Positions 1-8,333 of a DNA stretch of 64,000 nucleotides are shown here, piece by piece. Positions within the stretch are counted from its first letter, which is position 1, and each line of letters begins with the position of its first letter. Under the pieces are notes generated by a model. That model had not been told where the DNA came from and made no database searches. It worked only from the letters and a program-made list of their open reading frames with translations. Location of the stretch: assembly GCA_001788795.1 (NCBI GenBank), contig MFXH01000007.1, forward strand, positions 1 to 64,000, read 5' to 3'. A program made the position numbers and the translations under genes. The DNA comes from Candidatus Peregrinibacteria bacterium RIFOXYA2_FULL_41_18 (GTDB taxonomy: Bacteria > Patescibacteriota > Gracilibacteria > UBA1369 > UBA12470).

Positions 1-378
1 TAACAGTATCGTAAAAAGATTGTATGTAAGCTGAGTTGAGCTTGCCCCTATTGCAACATTTTTGGCGTCCACGCCGGAAGCACCGTATAAATGTTTTTCC
101 ATTTGTACCAAAGCTTCTCTGCATTCTTGAGTACCGAGTGTCGGTGGATATCCGCCCGATGCATGAAACACGTCCTTGTCTTGCATTATTTTGAGATATG
201 CTTCTCTCAATCCTTCCGGTGAAGAATGATTTACCCAGCCGCCGGCGAATGAAATTATATCTTTAGGCTCGTATCCGTACTTTTTAAAAGTTTCAGGACT
301 CGCAAAGCTCATTATCTGCTTGACCGGAGATATGCTTCGCCTGAAATCTGCCGCTTTTTCCGAAATCAAAGGTTTCAT
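1..378 (-). CDS. PLP-dependent aminotransferase, class I/II (N-terminal part)
   Basis: The reading frame begins with ATG at 378 and runs off the left edge, giving about 126 residues. It reads like the N-terminal arm and first part of a fold-type I aminotransferase: an arm containing SPVKQIMSFA, then DIISFAGGWVNHSSPEGLREA, and a YPPTLGTQECREAL segment typical of the substrate/PLP entry region of AAT-like enzymes. The PLP lysine would lie outside the window. The start overlaps the stop of the upstream VOC gene as ATGA, so the two are translationally coupled. Substrate cannot be judged; the upstream GT2 and flippase-like genes make amino-sugar or lipid-carrier modification possible, but an ordinary amino-acid aminotransferase is equally possible. 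Confidence 0.75.
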   Translation of the reverse strand, partial: MKPLISEKAADFRRSISPVKQIMSFASPETFKKYGYEPKDIISFAGGWVNHSSPEGLREAYLKIMQDKDVFHASGGYPPTLGTQECREALVQMEKHLYGASGVDAKNVAIGASSTQLTYNLFTILL

Positions 379-752
379 GTTTTTAAGGAAAATTCTATAA
401 GTTCATGATTGCGCGTATATGCGAATACACCTTTTGCTCCTTGAGCGGCCGGAAGTTTCAACATTTTCCTAGCCCTGATCAATTCTTCCGCATGGTGCAT
501 GTCATCAACTTCAAAACAAATATGGTGCAAACCCTCCCCATTCTGCGCCAAAAATTTGAAAGCGAGAGCTTTTTCGCTTTTCGGCTCCAGAAGTTCCATT
601 TCTACGTTTTCTGTTTTTACAAAACATATGTCGGCATCTTGATGTTCATCATATGTTATCTTTTGATCCAATCCATAAATACTATTCTCAAGATATTTTT
701 TGATACTTTTTACGACTATTGCGATATGTTTTATTCTAAGTAGTTTATTCAA
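375..752 (-). CDS. VOC (glyoxalase/methylmalonyl-CoA epimerase-like) protein
   Basis: A 125-residue single-module vicinal-oxygen-chelate protein. It has the first-strand motif IKHIAIVVKSI with a metal-ligand His, and the second-half motif GEGLHHICFEVDD with another His, resembling methylmalonyl-CoA epimerases. The C-terminal HELIEFSLKT carries the usual closing Glu. The start codon is TTG (750-752), inside the last codons of the upstream glycosyltransferase (8-nt overlap); no ATG fits the domain start. It is the third gene of a four-gene minus-strand operon (flippase-like, GT2, VOC, aminotransferase). The substrate is unknown; an epimerase or lyase acting on a CoA- or sugar-derived intermediate is possible. 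Confidence 0.75.
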   Translation of the reverse strand: MNKLLRIKHIAIVVKSIKKYLENSIYGLDQKITYDEHQDADICFVKTENVEMELLEPKSEKALAFKFLAQNGEGLHHICFEVDDMHHAEELIRARKMLKLPAAQGAKGVFAYTRNHELIEFSLKT

Positions 753-1677
753 TTTTATCTTTTATTATGTATAACGGTCTGCCCAAGGATTGCTGATAAA
801 GCTTGCCTATATACAGGCCTACGACTCCCAGCGAGAACAATATCATGCCGCTAAAGAAAGATATAAACGTTACTGTTGACGCCCACCCAATAAGCCCAAC
901 ATCGTGAAACAGCTTTTGGTATATGATAAAAATACTGAAGATGATTGAACATACCGATATGAACATGCCGAACACGGATATGTAAATAAGCGGCTTGTTT
1001 GAAAAATTCATTATTGTTTCCGAGGCGAATCTTAAGGACTTCAGCAGTGTGTATTTCGTTTTACCTTTGGCCCGTTTTTGATGTCGTATCGGTAAAGTTC
1101 CTTGTTCAAAACCCATCCATGCCAAAAATGCTCCATTGTTTTGAGAGAGTTCTTGCATGTTTTTCAAGGTATTGAGTACTTTTTTATTAAAAATCCTCAA
1201 CATCGCCTGATTTTCTTGCATTTTGACTTTTGATAGCCCGTTCATCGTTTTGAAAAACAGGCTGGATGATATTTTCTTGAAAAACCCGTCTTGTCGATTT
1301 TCTCTTATACCTATAACCACGTCATAACCTTCTTTTAGTTTCCCATACAGGTCGTTTATGCTTGCCGGATCATCTTGCATATCTGCATCTGTTAATACCG
1401 TATAGTCTCCATCCGCCATATCTATACCGGCTTTAATAGCGATGTGCTGGCCAAAATTTTTGCTGAACTTAATTATTTTCACATTATTGTCCGTATCGTG
1501 GATACTTTTTAAAATCTCGAAAGATCCATCCTTACTGCCATCATCAACGAATATGATTTCGTACTCGAATCCGGCAAAAAATTCATTCATAATCTTCTTC
1601 AGCTTATTATAAAGTTCGTTTAAGTTATCCTTTTCGTTATAAACCGGAATGATTATTGAAATTTTTTCTTGGTTCAT
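745..1677 (-). CDS. GT2 glycosyltransferase, ArnC/GtrB/DPM1-like, membrane anchored
   Basis: 310 residues. The N-terminal GT-A domain shows ISIIIPVYNEKDNL, a nucleotide-binding IIFVDDGSKDGS, the TDADMQDDP metal-binding region and the acceptor-side RENRQDG. Two hydrophobic segments near residues 225-295 anchor it in the membrane, as in ArnC and GtrB, which transfer a sugar from a nucleotide donor to undecaprenyl phosphate. It lies 4 nt downstream of a small EamA-type transporter, the usual partner that flips such lipid-linked sugars. The sugar is unknown. It probably supplies a polyprenyl-phosphate sugar to a GT39-type transferase such as the one at 3526-5511 (inference). Confidence 0.85.
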   Translation of the reverse strand: MNQEKISIIIPVYNEKDNLNELYNKLKKIMNEFFAGFEYEIIFVDDGSKDGSFEILKSIHDTDNNVKIIKFSKNFGQHIAIKAGIDMADGDYTVLTDADMQDDPASINDLYGKLKEGYDVVIGIRENRQDGFFKKISSSLFFKTMNGLSKVKMQENQAMLRIFNKKVLNTLKNMQELSQNNGAFLAWMGFEQGTLPIRHQKRAKGKTKYTLLKSLRFASETIMNFSNKPLIYISVFGMFISVCSIIFSIFIIYQKLFHDVGLIGWASTVTFISFFSGMILFSLGVVGLYIGKLYQQSLGRPLYIIKDKIE

Positions 1678-1681
1678 AAAT

Positions 1682-2047
1682 TTAACTTCTTGAAATTAAT
1701 ACAACACCCAAGCAGATCAGTCCAACACCCGCCCATCTTGCCAACGATACGTTCTCGCCAAAAATCATCATCGACATCAATACTACAAAAACAAAGCTTA
1801 AACTCATGAACGGATATGCGAAACTCATCTCGAATTTGCTCAGCGCCAACACCCAACAGAAAGCCGCAATTAATCCGAATATACATCCGCCTATAAAATA
1901 GATGCTTGTTACCGCCTTCAAGAGATATGGAATTACTTCTTTTAATGATGTCGGCGATTGGCCAAATGTTTTGGTCCCATATTTCATTATAATTTGCCCG
2001 ACTGTTGTGAAAAGAACCGTGCCTACGATAAATAAATAATTTTTCAT
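1682..2047 (-). CDS. Small EamA/SMR-family transporter (ArnE/F-like flippase subunit)
   Basis: 121 residues with four predicted transmembrane helices and the family's features: an N-terminal VLFTTVGQIIMKYG, and a C-terminal MMIFGENVSLARWAGVGLICLGVVLI repeat-half typical of EamA/DMT and SMR proteins. Members of this size dimerise; ArnE/ArnF flip aminoarabinosyl-phosphoundecaprenol. Placement immediately before an ArnC/GtrB-like transferase supports a lipid-linked-sugar flippase, though a small multidrug-resistance exporter cannot be excluded. It is the first gene of the minus-strand operon and is divergent from the methyltransferase at 2126. Confidence 0.75.
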   Translation of the reverse strand: MKNYLFIVGTVLFTTVGQIIMKYGTKTFGQSPTSLKEVIPYLLKAVTSIYFIGGCIFGLIAAFCWVLALSKFEMSFAYPFMSLSFVFVVLMSMMIFGENVSLARWAGVGLICLGVVLISRS

Positions 2048-2083
2048 TGAATTTTTCGATATCTAAAACGGAGCGAATTATAC

Positions 2084-2089
2084 TATAAT
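2084..2089 (+). promoter_or_regulatory. -10 element for the methyltransferase/GT2 pair
   Basis: A perfect TATAAT lies 36 nt before the ATG at 2126, in the 78-bp divergent gap. No good -35 hexamer is visible at the usual spacing, so only the -10 is claimed. Confidence 0.45.
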
Positions 2090-2125
2090 CGAACTTGGAA
2101 TCCTAATTTACCAATCGATTCTCGA

Positions 2126-2863
2126 ATGAGACAAGACACCTACAAAACGATGCATGAATCGGAGAAGACTCACTGGTGGTTTTGCGGTAGGCGGGAAATT
2201 ATTAATCGTCTAGGCGAGCATTTTGTATGGAGAAATCGAGATAAGAAACTTCGAATACTGGCTCTCGGATGCGGGACCGGAGCGGAACTCGATTTCTTGT
2301 CCAAGCTTGGAGATGTAACAGGCATGGATTACTCTCTGGAAGCTGTGACGTTTTGTAAAATGTCTTCGCATAATGTCATGCAAGGCGATGCGGAGAACTT
2401 GTCCTTTTCTGATGAAAGCTTCGATTTGGTTGTCGCTTTCGACGTGCTTGAACATATTAAAAATGATCGCAAGGCCGTCACCGAAGTCTATAGGGTTTTG
2501 AAGCGTGAAGGGATTTTTTATCTTACCGTGCCGGCCTTTCAATTCCTCTGGAGTTATAATGATGATATTTCTTACCACCATAGACGTTATACCAAGAGGA
2601 CTCTTCTTGAATTACTTGACGGGTTCGGCATCGAGAAGATTTCATATTTCAATATGATATTTTTTCCTCTCGTAATGGCGGTAAGACGTCTTAATAAATC
2701 ATTCAAAAGGCGTGCCGTTTCGGATGGCGATATTAAAAAAACGAATACAATAATTAATTTTGTTTTGAGAAAAATTTTTGCTTTTGAAAAATACTTTTTG
2801 ACTCGTTTCAATTTTCCATTTGGGATATCTTTAATCTGTATCGCGAGAAAAAAACATGAATGA
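2126..2863 (+). CDS. Class I SAM-dependent methyltransferase
   Basis: 245 residues. Motif I is ILALGCGTGAELDFL, motif II lies near GMDYSLEAVTFCK, and motif IV is VVAFDVLEHIKND, followed by the EVYRVLKREGIFYLTVPA strand seen in Methyltransferase_11/23 families. The C-terminal third is basic with a hydrophobic stretch (FNMIFFPLVMAVRRL), suggesting membrane association. It overlaps the following GT2 gene by 8 nt, so the two are co-translated; methylation of a glycan or lipid intermediate is plausible. The acceptor cannot be read from the sequence. Confidence 0.85.
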   Translation: MRQDTYKTMHESEKTHWWFCGRREIINRLGEHFVWRNRDKKLRILALGCGTGAELDFLSKLGDVTGMDYSLEAVTFCKMSSHNVMQGDAENLSFSDESFDLVVAFDVLEHIKNDRKAVTEVYRVLKREGIFYLTVPAFQFLWSYNDDISYHHRRYTKRTLLELLDGFGIEKISYFNMIFFPLVMAVRRLNKSFKRRAVSDGDIKKTNTIINFVLRKIFAFEKYFLTRFNFPFGISLICIARKKHE

Positions 2864-3551
2864 GATTTCCGTAATAATTCCGGCCTACAATGAGGAGAAA
2901 ATTATAAGCGAAAATCTTCGCCATGTTTTCAGTTATCTCAAAAATAATTTCGGCAAATTTGAAATAATTGTCGTAAGCGACGGATCAAAAGACGGGACTC
3001 GCGATGAAGTGAAAAAAATAAATGAGTCTGCCATTCGCGTAATTGAATATCATCCGAATCGAGGGAAGGGTTTTGCGGTAAGAACCGGTGTTTTGGATGC
3101 GAAATACGGCCATGTTTTATTTATGGATGCGGATCTTTCTACCCCGATAGAAGAGCTTTCTTCTCTGTGGAAATATGCAAATTCGCATGATGTGGTAATA
3201 GCATCTAGGGCGCTTTTTGATTCCAAGATTGAGAATCCTCAGCCTTTTTTCAGAAGACTTTTCGGCCTTTTGGGTAAAAAGATCATAGGTTTATTTGTTG
3301 TGCGCGGGATAAAAGACACCCAATGCGGATTCAAATTGTTCAAGCTGGAGGCCGCCCGTAAGCTATTCGAAAAGCAGAAGATTAACAGATGGGGATTTGA
3401 CTTTGAAATAATGTTTTTGGCGCAAAAATTCGGCTATACGATAAAAGAAGTCCCTGTTGTTTGGTACGCAAGAATCGAGAGCAAATTAAAATTAAAAGAT
3501 TATATTACTACTCTATTTGAATTAATCAGTCTGAGACTTCGTAGATATTAA
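2856..3551 (+). CDS. GT2 glycosyltransferase, dolichyl-phosphate glucosyltransferase (ALG5)-like
   Basis: 231 residues of soluble GT-A fold. Motifs are ISVIIPAYNEEKII, IIVVSDGSKDGT, the GRGKGFAVRTG-like NRGKGFAVRTGVL loop, the FMDADLSTP metal site and the KDTQCGFKLF signature typical of ALG5/DPM1-type enzymes that load glucose or mannose on a polyprenyl phosphate. There is no C-terminal membrane anchor. It overlaps the methyltransferase gene (8 nt) and converges on the GT39-like gene, with which it shares 26 bp at their 3' ends. Confidence 0.85.
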   Translation: MNEISVIIPAYNEEKIISENLRHVFSYLKNNFGKFEIIVVSDGSKDGTRDEVKKINESAIRVIEYHPNRGKGFAVRTGVLDAKYGHVLFMDADLSTPIEELSSLWKYANSHDVVIASRALFDSKIENPQPFFRRLFGLLGKKIIGLFVVRGIKDTQCGFKLFKLEAARKLFEKQKINRWGFDFEIMFLAQKFGYTIKEVPVVWYARIESKLKLKDYITTLFELISLRLRRY

Positions 3552-5511
3552 ATCTTGGATTGCCGGCGATGTCGTTTATCGTCGTTATCAATTCGTAATC
3601 GAATGTTTTTTCGGCAACTGTAATTATATACCCCGCTTGCGGATCGACTAAAAACTCACTTAAAAAGATATTCTCGTATCTTTCGATGTACGCCGACCCC
3701 AAATAAAATTCTTTTGTGTACTCGTTTATATCCAGATACTGATTGATCATTTGAGAATCCAAATCGTCATCAATAATAAGCAAATCTTCTCGAGTTATAT
3801 TTCCAGACAAGAATATTTCAAGGTTTTTCCAGCCTCGATTTTCCGACCATACACGTGCCGAACGCGAATAATGATAAGTTAACGGTTGCGGTACCAATTC
3901 CACGTATCCGGTTCGTCCACTATCATTCCACTTGGAATCTACCGCATAAGCGCTGGAAATGTTGGTGTTGTATGTATAAAAAGATGCGTAAAATATTGTT
4001 GTTGCAAATATCAATACTGTCGGAATTTTCAGATATTTATTTTTGCAAACTTGTATCAAAAAACAAGAGGCTACCAATGCCAGCGGCACGGTAAGAAACG
4101 GCATATAATAAGCTCTTACACCGCTTAATGCGAAAAACCCCAAGATTGTGATTGTTAATAACATTTGAAATACGATATTTGGTTCTTTTAATGTTTTTTT
4201 AATGCGAGCCAATGCGTAAGCAATCGGCGCGAAAAACAACGCGAACAACCATATCGAATATTGGTCTATCAGCAATTCGAAAATCCCTTTTAAATCCGAA
4301 TAAAGGCTAACTCCCGCCGTATGAGATCTATCTCCGGTATAACCGTATGGGTGATAGAGTCCGAAAATGCGCGAGAAAAATATATCCATATATCCCGTCA
4401 TGACATATCCGCCGATGTTATAAATAATTACCGGCAGAAACATCAAAAATGCGGTTGTAAAAAGTGCCAGATTTTTTTTAATTTTAAATTCTTTTCCGTA
4501 TAAAATTATCCATAAAAACAAAACCGGCGCCAAGAATATCCCTGTCATCTTCGTAAGCAAAAGTGCTCCGAAGAAAATTCCGGTAATAATTGCGTACTTC
4601 ACTCCTCCATTCTTCAACAGTCTAAACAAGAAAAATATCGTTAAAATTATAAAAAACGTCATAAATACTTCACGTAAAAATATTCTACTTGTCCACACGT
4701 GATAATTCGAAACAGCAAGCAGTAGCGCCGCCAAAAGTCCGATTTTTTCATTAAAAATTTCCTTACCCAACATATAGAGTGCCAAAACGCATAATACTCC
4801 CGTTATCGCGCATGCGAATCTTATCATCCAGTCTTGTATATTTTGGAATCCCTCGTTTTCCAAAATCTGCATGGAAAAATGATTTATAAACATTGCCAGC
4901 GGGGTATGCCCCATCGTTGACAACATAAACCCATTTCTACCTGCTACCGTTCCATCAATCAGATCATAGGCTACGTATCCCATATCATATTCGTCTCCGT
5001 GCAGATCCGCTCGATTCAAATTGGCAAAATTGAAGAAGATGGAGATAAGAATTACAAAAAGCAGAATTACAGAAGGCAGAAGGGATGAGGCAGAAGGCAT
5101 GAGGGATGAGGAAGAAGAAGCGGGATGGATTTTCGATCTTCTCATCCATGCAATAACTATAGTCGCGAATACCAATCCTGTCAGCGCACCTAAACTATGC
5201 ATCAAATGCGGTCCGTATATTGCTTCTCCGGATTTTCCCTCTAATAATACCGTAATCAATCCGGCCGGATAAGTAAGCAACAAGCTGAAGCCGACGCTCA
5301 TAAGGAGTCTTTCACTTTTATCAATGGAATTCCTGATCGGAAAGAAAACCACGCTCATCGGATAACCGCTAAGTGAAAAAACAAATATCATCCCAAGTAT
5401 CCATCTTGCCGGATATAAGATTTCGATCTCACTAATAACAAGCAATATGATGCCGGCCAACAGGATTAAAATAAGATCTGTATTTTTTTTGATTAAATTT
5501 CTTATTTGCAA
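3526..5511 (-). CDS. GT39/PMT-ArnT-like membrane glycosyltransferase
   Basis: 661 residues, about a dozen hydrophobic helices and a C-terminal soluble region of about 130 residues. The first large extracytoplasmic loop holds NLNRADLHGDEYDMGYVAYDL with the acidic residues typical of GT39 (PMT/ArnT), which use polyprenyl-phosphate sugars to glycosylate proteins or lipids outside the membrane. The nearby GT2 enzymes would make the donor. The start is TTG (5509-5511), which also forms part of the -35 of the divergent metK promoter. Residues near 150-165 are a Ser/Leu/Pro tract encoded by simple purine-rich DNA (5068-5130), an apparent low-complexity insertion in a cytoplasmic loop. Confidence 0.8.
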   Translation of the reverse strand: MQIRNLIKKNTDLILILLAGIILLVISEIEILYPARWILGMIFVFSLSGYPMSVVFFPIRNSIDKSERLLMSVGFSLLLTYPAGLITVLLEGKSGEAIYGPHLMHSLGALTGLVFATIVIAWMRRSKIHPASSSSSLMPSASSLLPSVILLFVILISIFFNFANLNRADLHGDEYDMGYVAYDLIDGTVAGRNGFMLSTMGHTPLAMFINHFSMQILENEGFQNIQDWMIRFACAITGVLCVLALYMLGKEIFNEKIGLLAALLLAVSNYHVWTSRIFLREVFMTFFIILTIFFLFRLLKNGGVKYAIITGIFFGALLLTKMTGIFLAPVLFLWIILYGKEFKIKKNLALFTTAFLMFLPVIIYNIGGYVMTGYMDIFFSRIFGLYHPYGYTGDRSHTAGVSLYSDLKGIFELLIDQYSIWLFALFFAPIAYALARIKKTLKEPNIVFQMLLTITILGFFALSGVRAYYMPFLTVPLALVASCFLIQVCKNKYLKIPTVLIFATTIFYASFYTYNTNISSAYAVDSKWNDSGRTGYVELVPQPLTYHYSRSARVWSENRGWKNLEIFLSGNITREDLLIIDDDLDSQMINQYLDINEYTKEFYLGSAYIERYENIFLSEFLVDPQAGYIITVAEKTFDYELITTINDIAGNPRFNIYEVSD

Positions 5512-5534
5512 AAGAATTAAAGTAACAATAATAT
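5506..5534 (+). promoter_or_regulatory. Promoter of the SAM riboswitch-metK transcript
   Basis: TTGCAA (5506-5511), a 17-nt spacer and TAATAT (5529-5534) lie just upstream of the riboswitch aptamer, placing the start of transcription near 5541. Confidence 0.6.
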
Positions 5535-5544
5535 ATGCGTCGCA

Positions 5545-5674
5545 ATCAAAATCATCAAGAGTGGTGGAGGGAATCGGCCCTATGAAACCACAGCAACCGC
5601 TTAAGGTCAGCCTAGATCTAAGGAAGGTGCTAAATCCGACCGCTTCAATTTTAACAGGAGCGGAAGATGTCCAA
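5545..5674 (+). ncRNA. SAM-I (S-box) riboswitch aptamer
   Basis: The S-box core is readable in order: ATCATCAAGAG with the kink-turn side, GGTGGAGGGA, CGGCCC, TATGAAACCACAGCAACC, then AAGGTGCTAAATCC, and the closing GGAAGATG that pairs with ATCATC to form P1. These blocks match the conserved S-box elements that bind S-adenosylmethionine. It lies between a good promoter and metK (SAM synthetase), the expected negative-feedback target. The 3' P1 strand GATGTCC is also complementary to GGACATC of the downstream terminator, giving a clear mutually exclusive antiterminator. Confidence 0.92.
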
Positions 5675-5690
5675 AAGGCAAGCAGTAAAA

Positions 5691-5717
5691 GGACATCGTG
5701 GCACGGATGTCATTTTT
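5691..5717 (+). terminator. Riboswitch-controlled intrinsic terminator
   Basis: GGACATC and GATGTC form a stem around a GTGGCACG loop, followed by ATTTTT. The left arm can instead pair with GATGTCC at 5666-5672 of the aptamer. When SAM holds P1 closed the terminator should form, so SAM should turn metK off. Confidence 0.85.
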
Positions 5718-5739
5718 CAAAAATTAACTCATATATATC

Positions 5740-6873
5740 ATGGCAACAAATCTATTCACTTCCGAATCTGTTACGGAAGGTCATCCCGATAAGGTTGCGG
5801 ATCAAATATCCGATGCCGTACTGGATGCTCTCATTGCGCAAGATCCGAAGAGCCGCGTAGCTTGCGAAGTCCTTGTTACAACCGGACTTGTTTTATTGGC
5901 CGGCGAAATTACAACCCAAGGTTATGCTGATATCCCCGGAATAGCTCGACAAACAATTAAGGAAATCGGTTATGACGATTCTTCTTACGGTTTCGATTAC
6001 AAGGCCTGCAGCGTTCTAACTGCAATAGACGAACAGAGCCCTGATATCGCAATGGGTGTCGATACAGGAGGAGCGGGAGATCAAGGTATGATGTTCGGTT
6101 TCGCTGTTAATGAGACACCTGAACTCATGCCGATGCCTATTATGATGGCTCACAAGTTGGTACTGAAATTGGCCGAAGTTAGGCGCGCAAAAGGATTAAG
6201 TTATTTAAGACCGGATGGAAAAAGCCAAGTTACAGTCGAGTACGAAAACGGCAAGCCTAAGAGAATTCATACTGTTGTCGTCTCAACACAACATGGACCG
6301 GAAGCTAAACATGAACAAATCAAGGCGGATGTTATCGAACAAATCATCAAGCCCGTTTGCGGAAGCTTGGTTGATGATAAAACGGTTTTTCACGTCAATC
6401 CTACAGGTATGTTTATCATAGGAGGGCCTCCGGGAGACAGTGGTCTTACGGGAAGAAAAATCATAGTTGATACATACGGCGGAATGGGTCGCCACGGAGG
6501 CGGATGTTTCTCCGGCAAAGATCCTACGAAAGTTGATAGAAGCGCGGCTTATGCGTGCAGACACGTTGCAAAAAACATTGTTGCAGCAGGAATCGCAGAT
6601 AAATGCGAGGTTCAAATCGCTTACGCAATCGGTGTACGCGAACCTCTCAGTATTTTCGTTGAAACTTTTGGCACAGGAAAAATTCCGGACGAAAAAATCG
6701 CACAATTGATCCGCGAAAAATTCGACTTAACACCGGGTGGAATCATCGAGAAATATCAGCTTAGAAGGCCGATCTTCAAGAAGACTGCCGCTTACGGACA
6801 TTTCGGTAGAGATTTGCCGGAATTTACGTGGGAAAAGTTGGATATGGTGGATGTGTTGAAGGGTAGTTTATAG
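5740..6873 (+). CDS. metK: S-adenosylmethionine synthetase
   Basis: 377 residues, full length. It makes SAM from methionine and ATP. Visible motifs: the N-terminal [32 protein letters not shown] (ATP motif), [20 protein letters not shown], and the P-loop-like [19 protein letters not shown]. The ATG at 5740 is preceded by AT-rich sequence without a Shine-Dalgarno motif. It lies 22 nt after the riboswitch terminator and is followed by ahcY, so production of SAM and clearance of its demethylated product are adjacent. The 3' flank (6874-6930) is simple sequence of the AGAGATTAGAGA type. Confidence 0.97.
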   Translation: MATNLFTSESVTEGHPDKVADQISDAVLDALIAQDPKSRVACEVLVTTGLVLLAGEITTQGYADIPGIARQTIKEIGYDDSSYGFDYKACSVLTAIDEQSPDIAMGVDTGGAGDQGMMFGFAVNETPELMPMPIMMAHKLVLKLAEVRRAKGLSYLRPDGKSQVTVEYENGKPKRIHTVVVSTQHGPEAKHEQIKADVIEQIIKPVCGSLVDDKTVFHVNPTGMFIIGGPPGDSGLTGRKIIVDTYGGMGRHGGGCFSGKDPTKVDRSAAYACRHVAKNIVAAGIADKCEVQIAYAIGVREPLSIFVETFGTGKIPDEKIAQLIREKFDLTPGGIIEKYQLRRPIFKKTAAYGHFGRDLPEFTWEKLDMVDVLKGSL

Positions 6874-6986
6874 GTAAGAGATTAGAGATAATAGATTACA
6901 GATGACAGATGAATTTTTCTATTATCTATAAACTATAAACTATTAGCTGTGCTATTATTCTCACGCTTAATTTCTAAAATAATTTT

Positions 6987-8306
6987 ATGGGTAATGAGTT
7001 TTGCGGAACAAAACCGCTTGATAATATTGCGCAAGGGAGCGCTAACGCTTCCAATGCGCTGTACGAAGTAAAAGATATTTCCCTCGCGAAACAAGGTCAT
7101 ATGAATATCGAAGTTGCCCGCAGGCAGATGGGCGCTCTTATGAAAGTTAAAGAAAGATTTGCTAAGGAAAAACCTCTTAAAGGTCTTCGAATCGGCATGG
7201 CTCTTCATGTCACAAAAGAAACTGCAAATCTTGTCGATACTTTAATCGCAGGTGGAGCGGAAGTTGCAATAACAGGTTGCAATCCTCTTTCTACGCAAGA
7301 TGATGTTGCGGCCGCACTCGCTGAAAACGGAGTTCGTGTTTATGGCTACAAGGGCGAGAACAAAGAAGATTATTACAAATATATAAATAAGATTATTGAC
7401 TTCAAACCTCAAATCACAATCGATGACGGCTGTGATTTAGTCTCTGAAATTCATCTCAAACATCCTGAACTTATAGCTGATATTATCGGCGGTTGCGAGG
7501 AAACAACAACGGGAGTAATCAGACTCAATTCGATGGCTCGCGATAACGCGCTCAAGTATCCGATGATCGCAGTAAATGACAATAAGACCAAGCATTTGAT
7601 GGACAATTATTACGGTACCGGCCAGTCAACACTTGATGGAATTATAAGAGCTTCAAACATATTATTTGCCGGCAAAACTCTTGTCGTTCTCGGATATGGA
7701 AGTTGTGGAAAAGGCTGTTCTCTCCGAGGTCGCGGAATGGGTGCAAATGTGATTGTTACCGAAGTTGACAATTTCTGCGCTCTTCAAGCGAAGATGGACG
7801 GTTTCCGTGTTATGAAAATGGAGGAAGCTTGCAAATTGGGCGATATTTTTATAACAGTTACCGGCGATAAAAACGTGATTCGTCCCGAGCACATGAAACA
7901 GATGAAGGAAGGCGCAATCATGGCAAATTCCGGACATTTCGATAATGAGATCGACATGAAAGGTCTCGAGAAAATCGCGACCGGAAAGAGACGCGTAAGA
8001 CATTATTTTGATGAATATATTGTTGATGGAAAAGTCTTGTATGTTGCCGGCGAGGGTCGCTTGGTTAATTTGGCTGCTGCTGAAGGACATCCGAGCGAGG
8101 TGATGTCACTTTCTTTCTGCGGACAGGCTTTGGCTTGTGAGTTTTTGGTAAAAAATAAAGGCAAATTGGAAGTTCGTGTTCATCAATTGCCAAAAGAAGT
8201 CGACGATTTCATCGCCGGACTGCAATTGGACGCTATGGGCGTAGAGATAGATGAATTAACGGAGGAACAGATTAAGTATTTGGCGGGGTGGCAGGAGGGG
8301 ACTTGA
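6987..8306 (+). CDS. ahcY: Adenosylhomocysteinase with repeat-derived N-terminal extension
   Basis: 439 residues. It hydrolyses S-adenosylhomocysteine to adenosine and homocysteine with bound NAD. Signatures: DDGCDLVSEIH, IAVNDNKTKHLMDNYYGTGQSTLDGI with catalytic Lys/Asp/Asn region, and the Rossmann VVLGYGSCGKGCSLRGRGMG. The conserved family N-terminus (YEVKDISLAKQGHMNIE) starts only at about residue 26; residues 4-25 are encoded by a copy of the 61-65 bp palindromic element (6997-7061). The next Met is inside the conserved domain, so the start codon must lie before the element. The last residues (LAGWQEGT) do not show the usual KPxxYRY end. Confidence 0.93.
   Translation: MGNEFCGTKPLDNIAQGSANASNALYEVKDISLAKQGHMNIEVARRQMGALMKVKERFAKEKPLKGLRIGMALHVTKETANLVDTLIAGGAEVAITGCNPLSTQDDVAAALAENGVRVYGYKGENKEDYYKYINKIIDFKPQITIDDGCDLVSEIHLKHPELIADIIGGCEETTTGVIRLNSMARDNALKYPMIAVNDNKTKHLMDNYYGTGQSTLDGIIRASNILFAGKTLVVLGYGSCGKGCSLRGRGMGANVIVTEVDNFCALQAKMDGFRVMKMEEACKLGDIFITVTGDKNVIRPEHMKQMKEGAIMANSGHFDNEIDMKGLEKIATGKRRVRHYFDEYIVDGKVLYVAGEGRLVNLAAAEGHPSEVMSLSFCGQALACEFLVKNKGKLEVRVHQLPKEVDDFIAGLQLDAMGVEIDELTEEQIKYLAGWQEGT
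6997..7061 (+). repeat. Double-hairpin palindromic element, copy D (inside ahcY)
   Basis: 65 bp matching the other three copies in order. GAGTTTTG pairs with CAAAAC as hairpin 1, then comes an ATAATATTGCGCAAG junction. Hairpin 2 is GCGCA..GGAGCG with CGCTTCC..TGCGC, ending in CTG. It is 4 bp longer than the other copies. It encodes residues 4-25 of AhcY in frame, directly after the start codon. Confidence 0.75.
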
Positions 8307-8333
8307 GGATGAATATCGAATTAAGAATTATGA

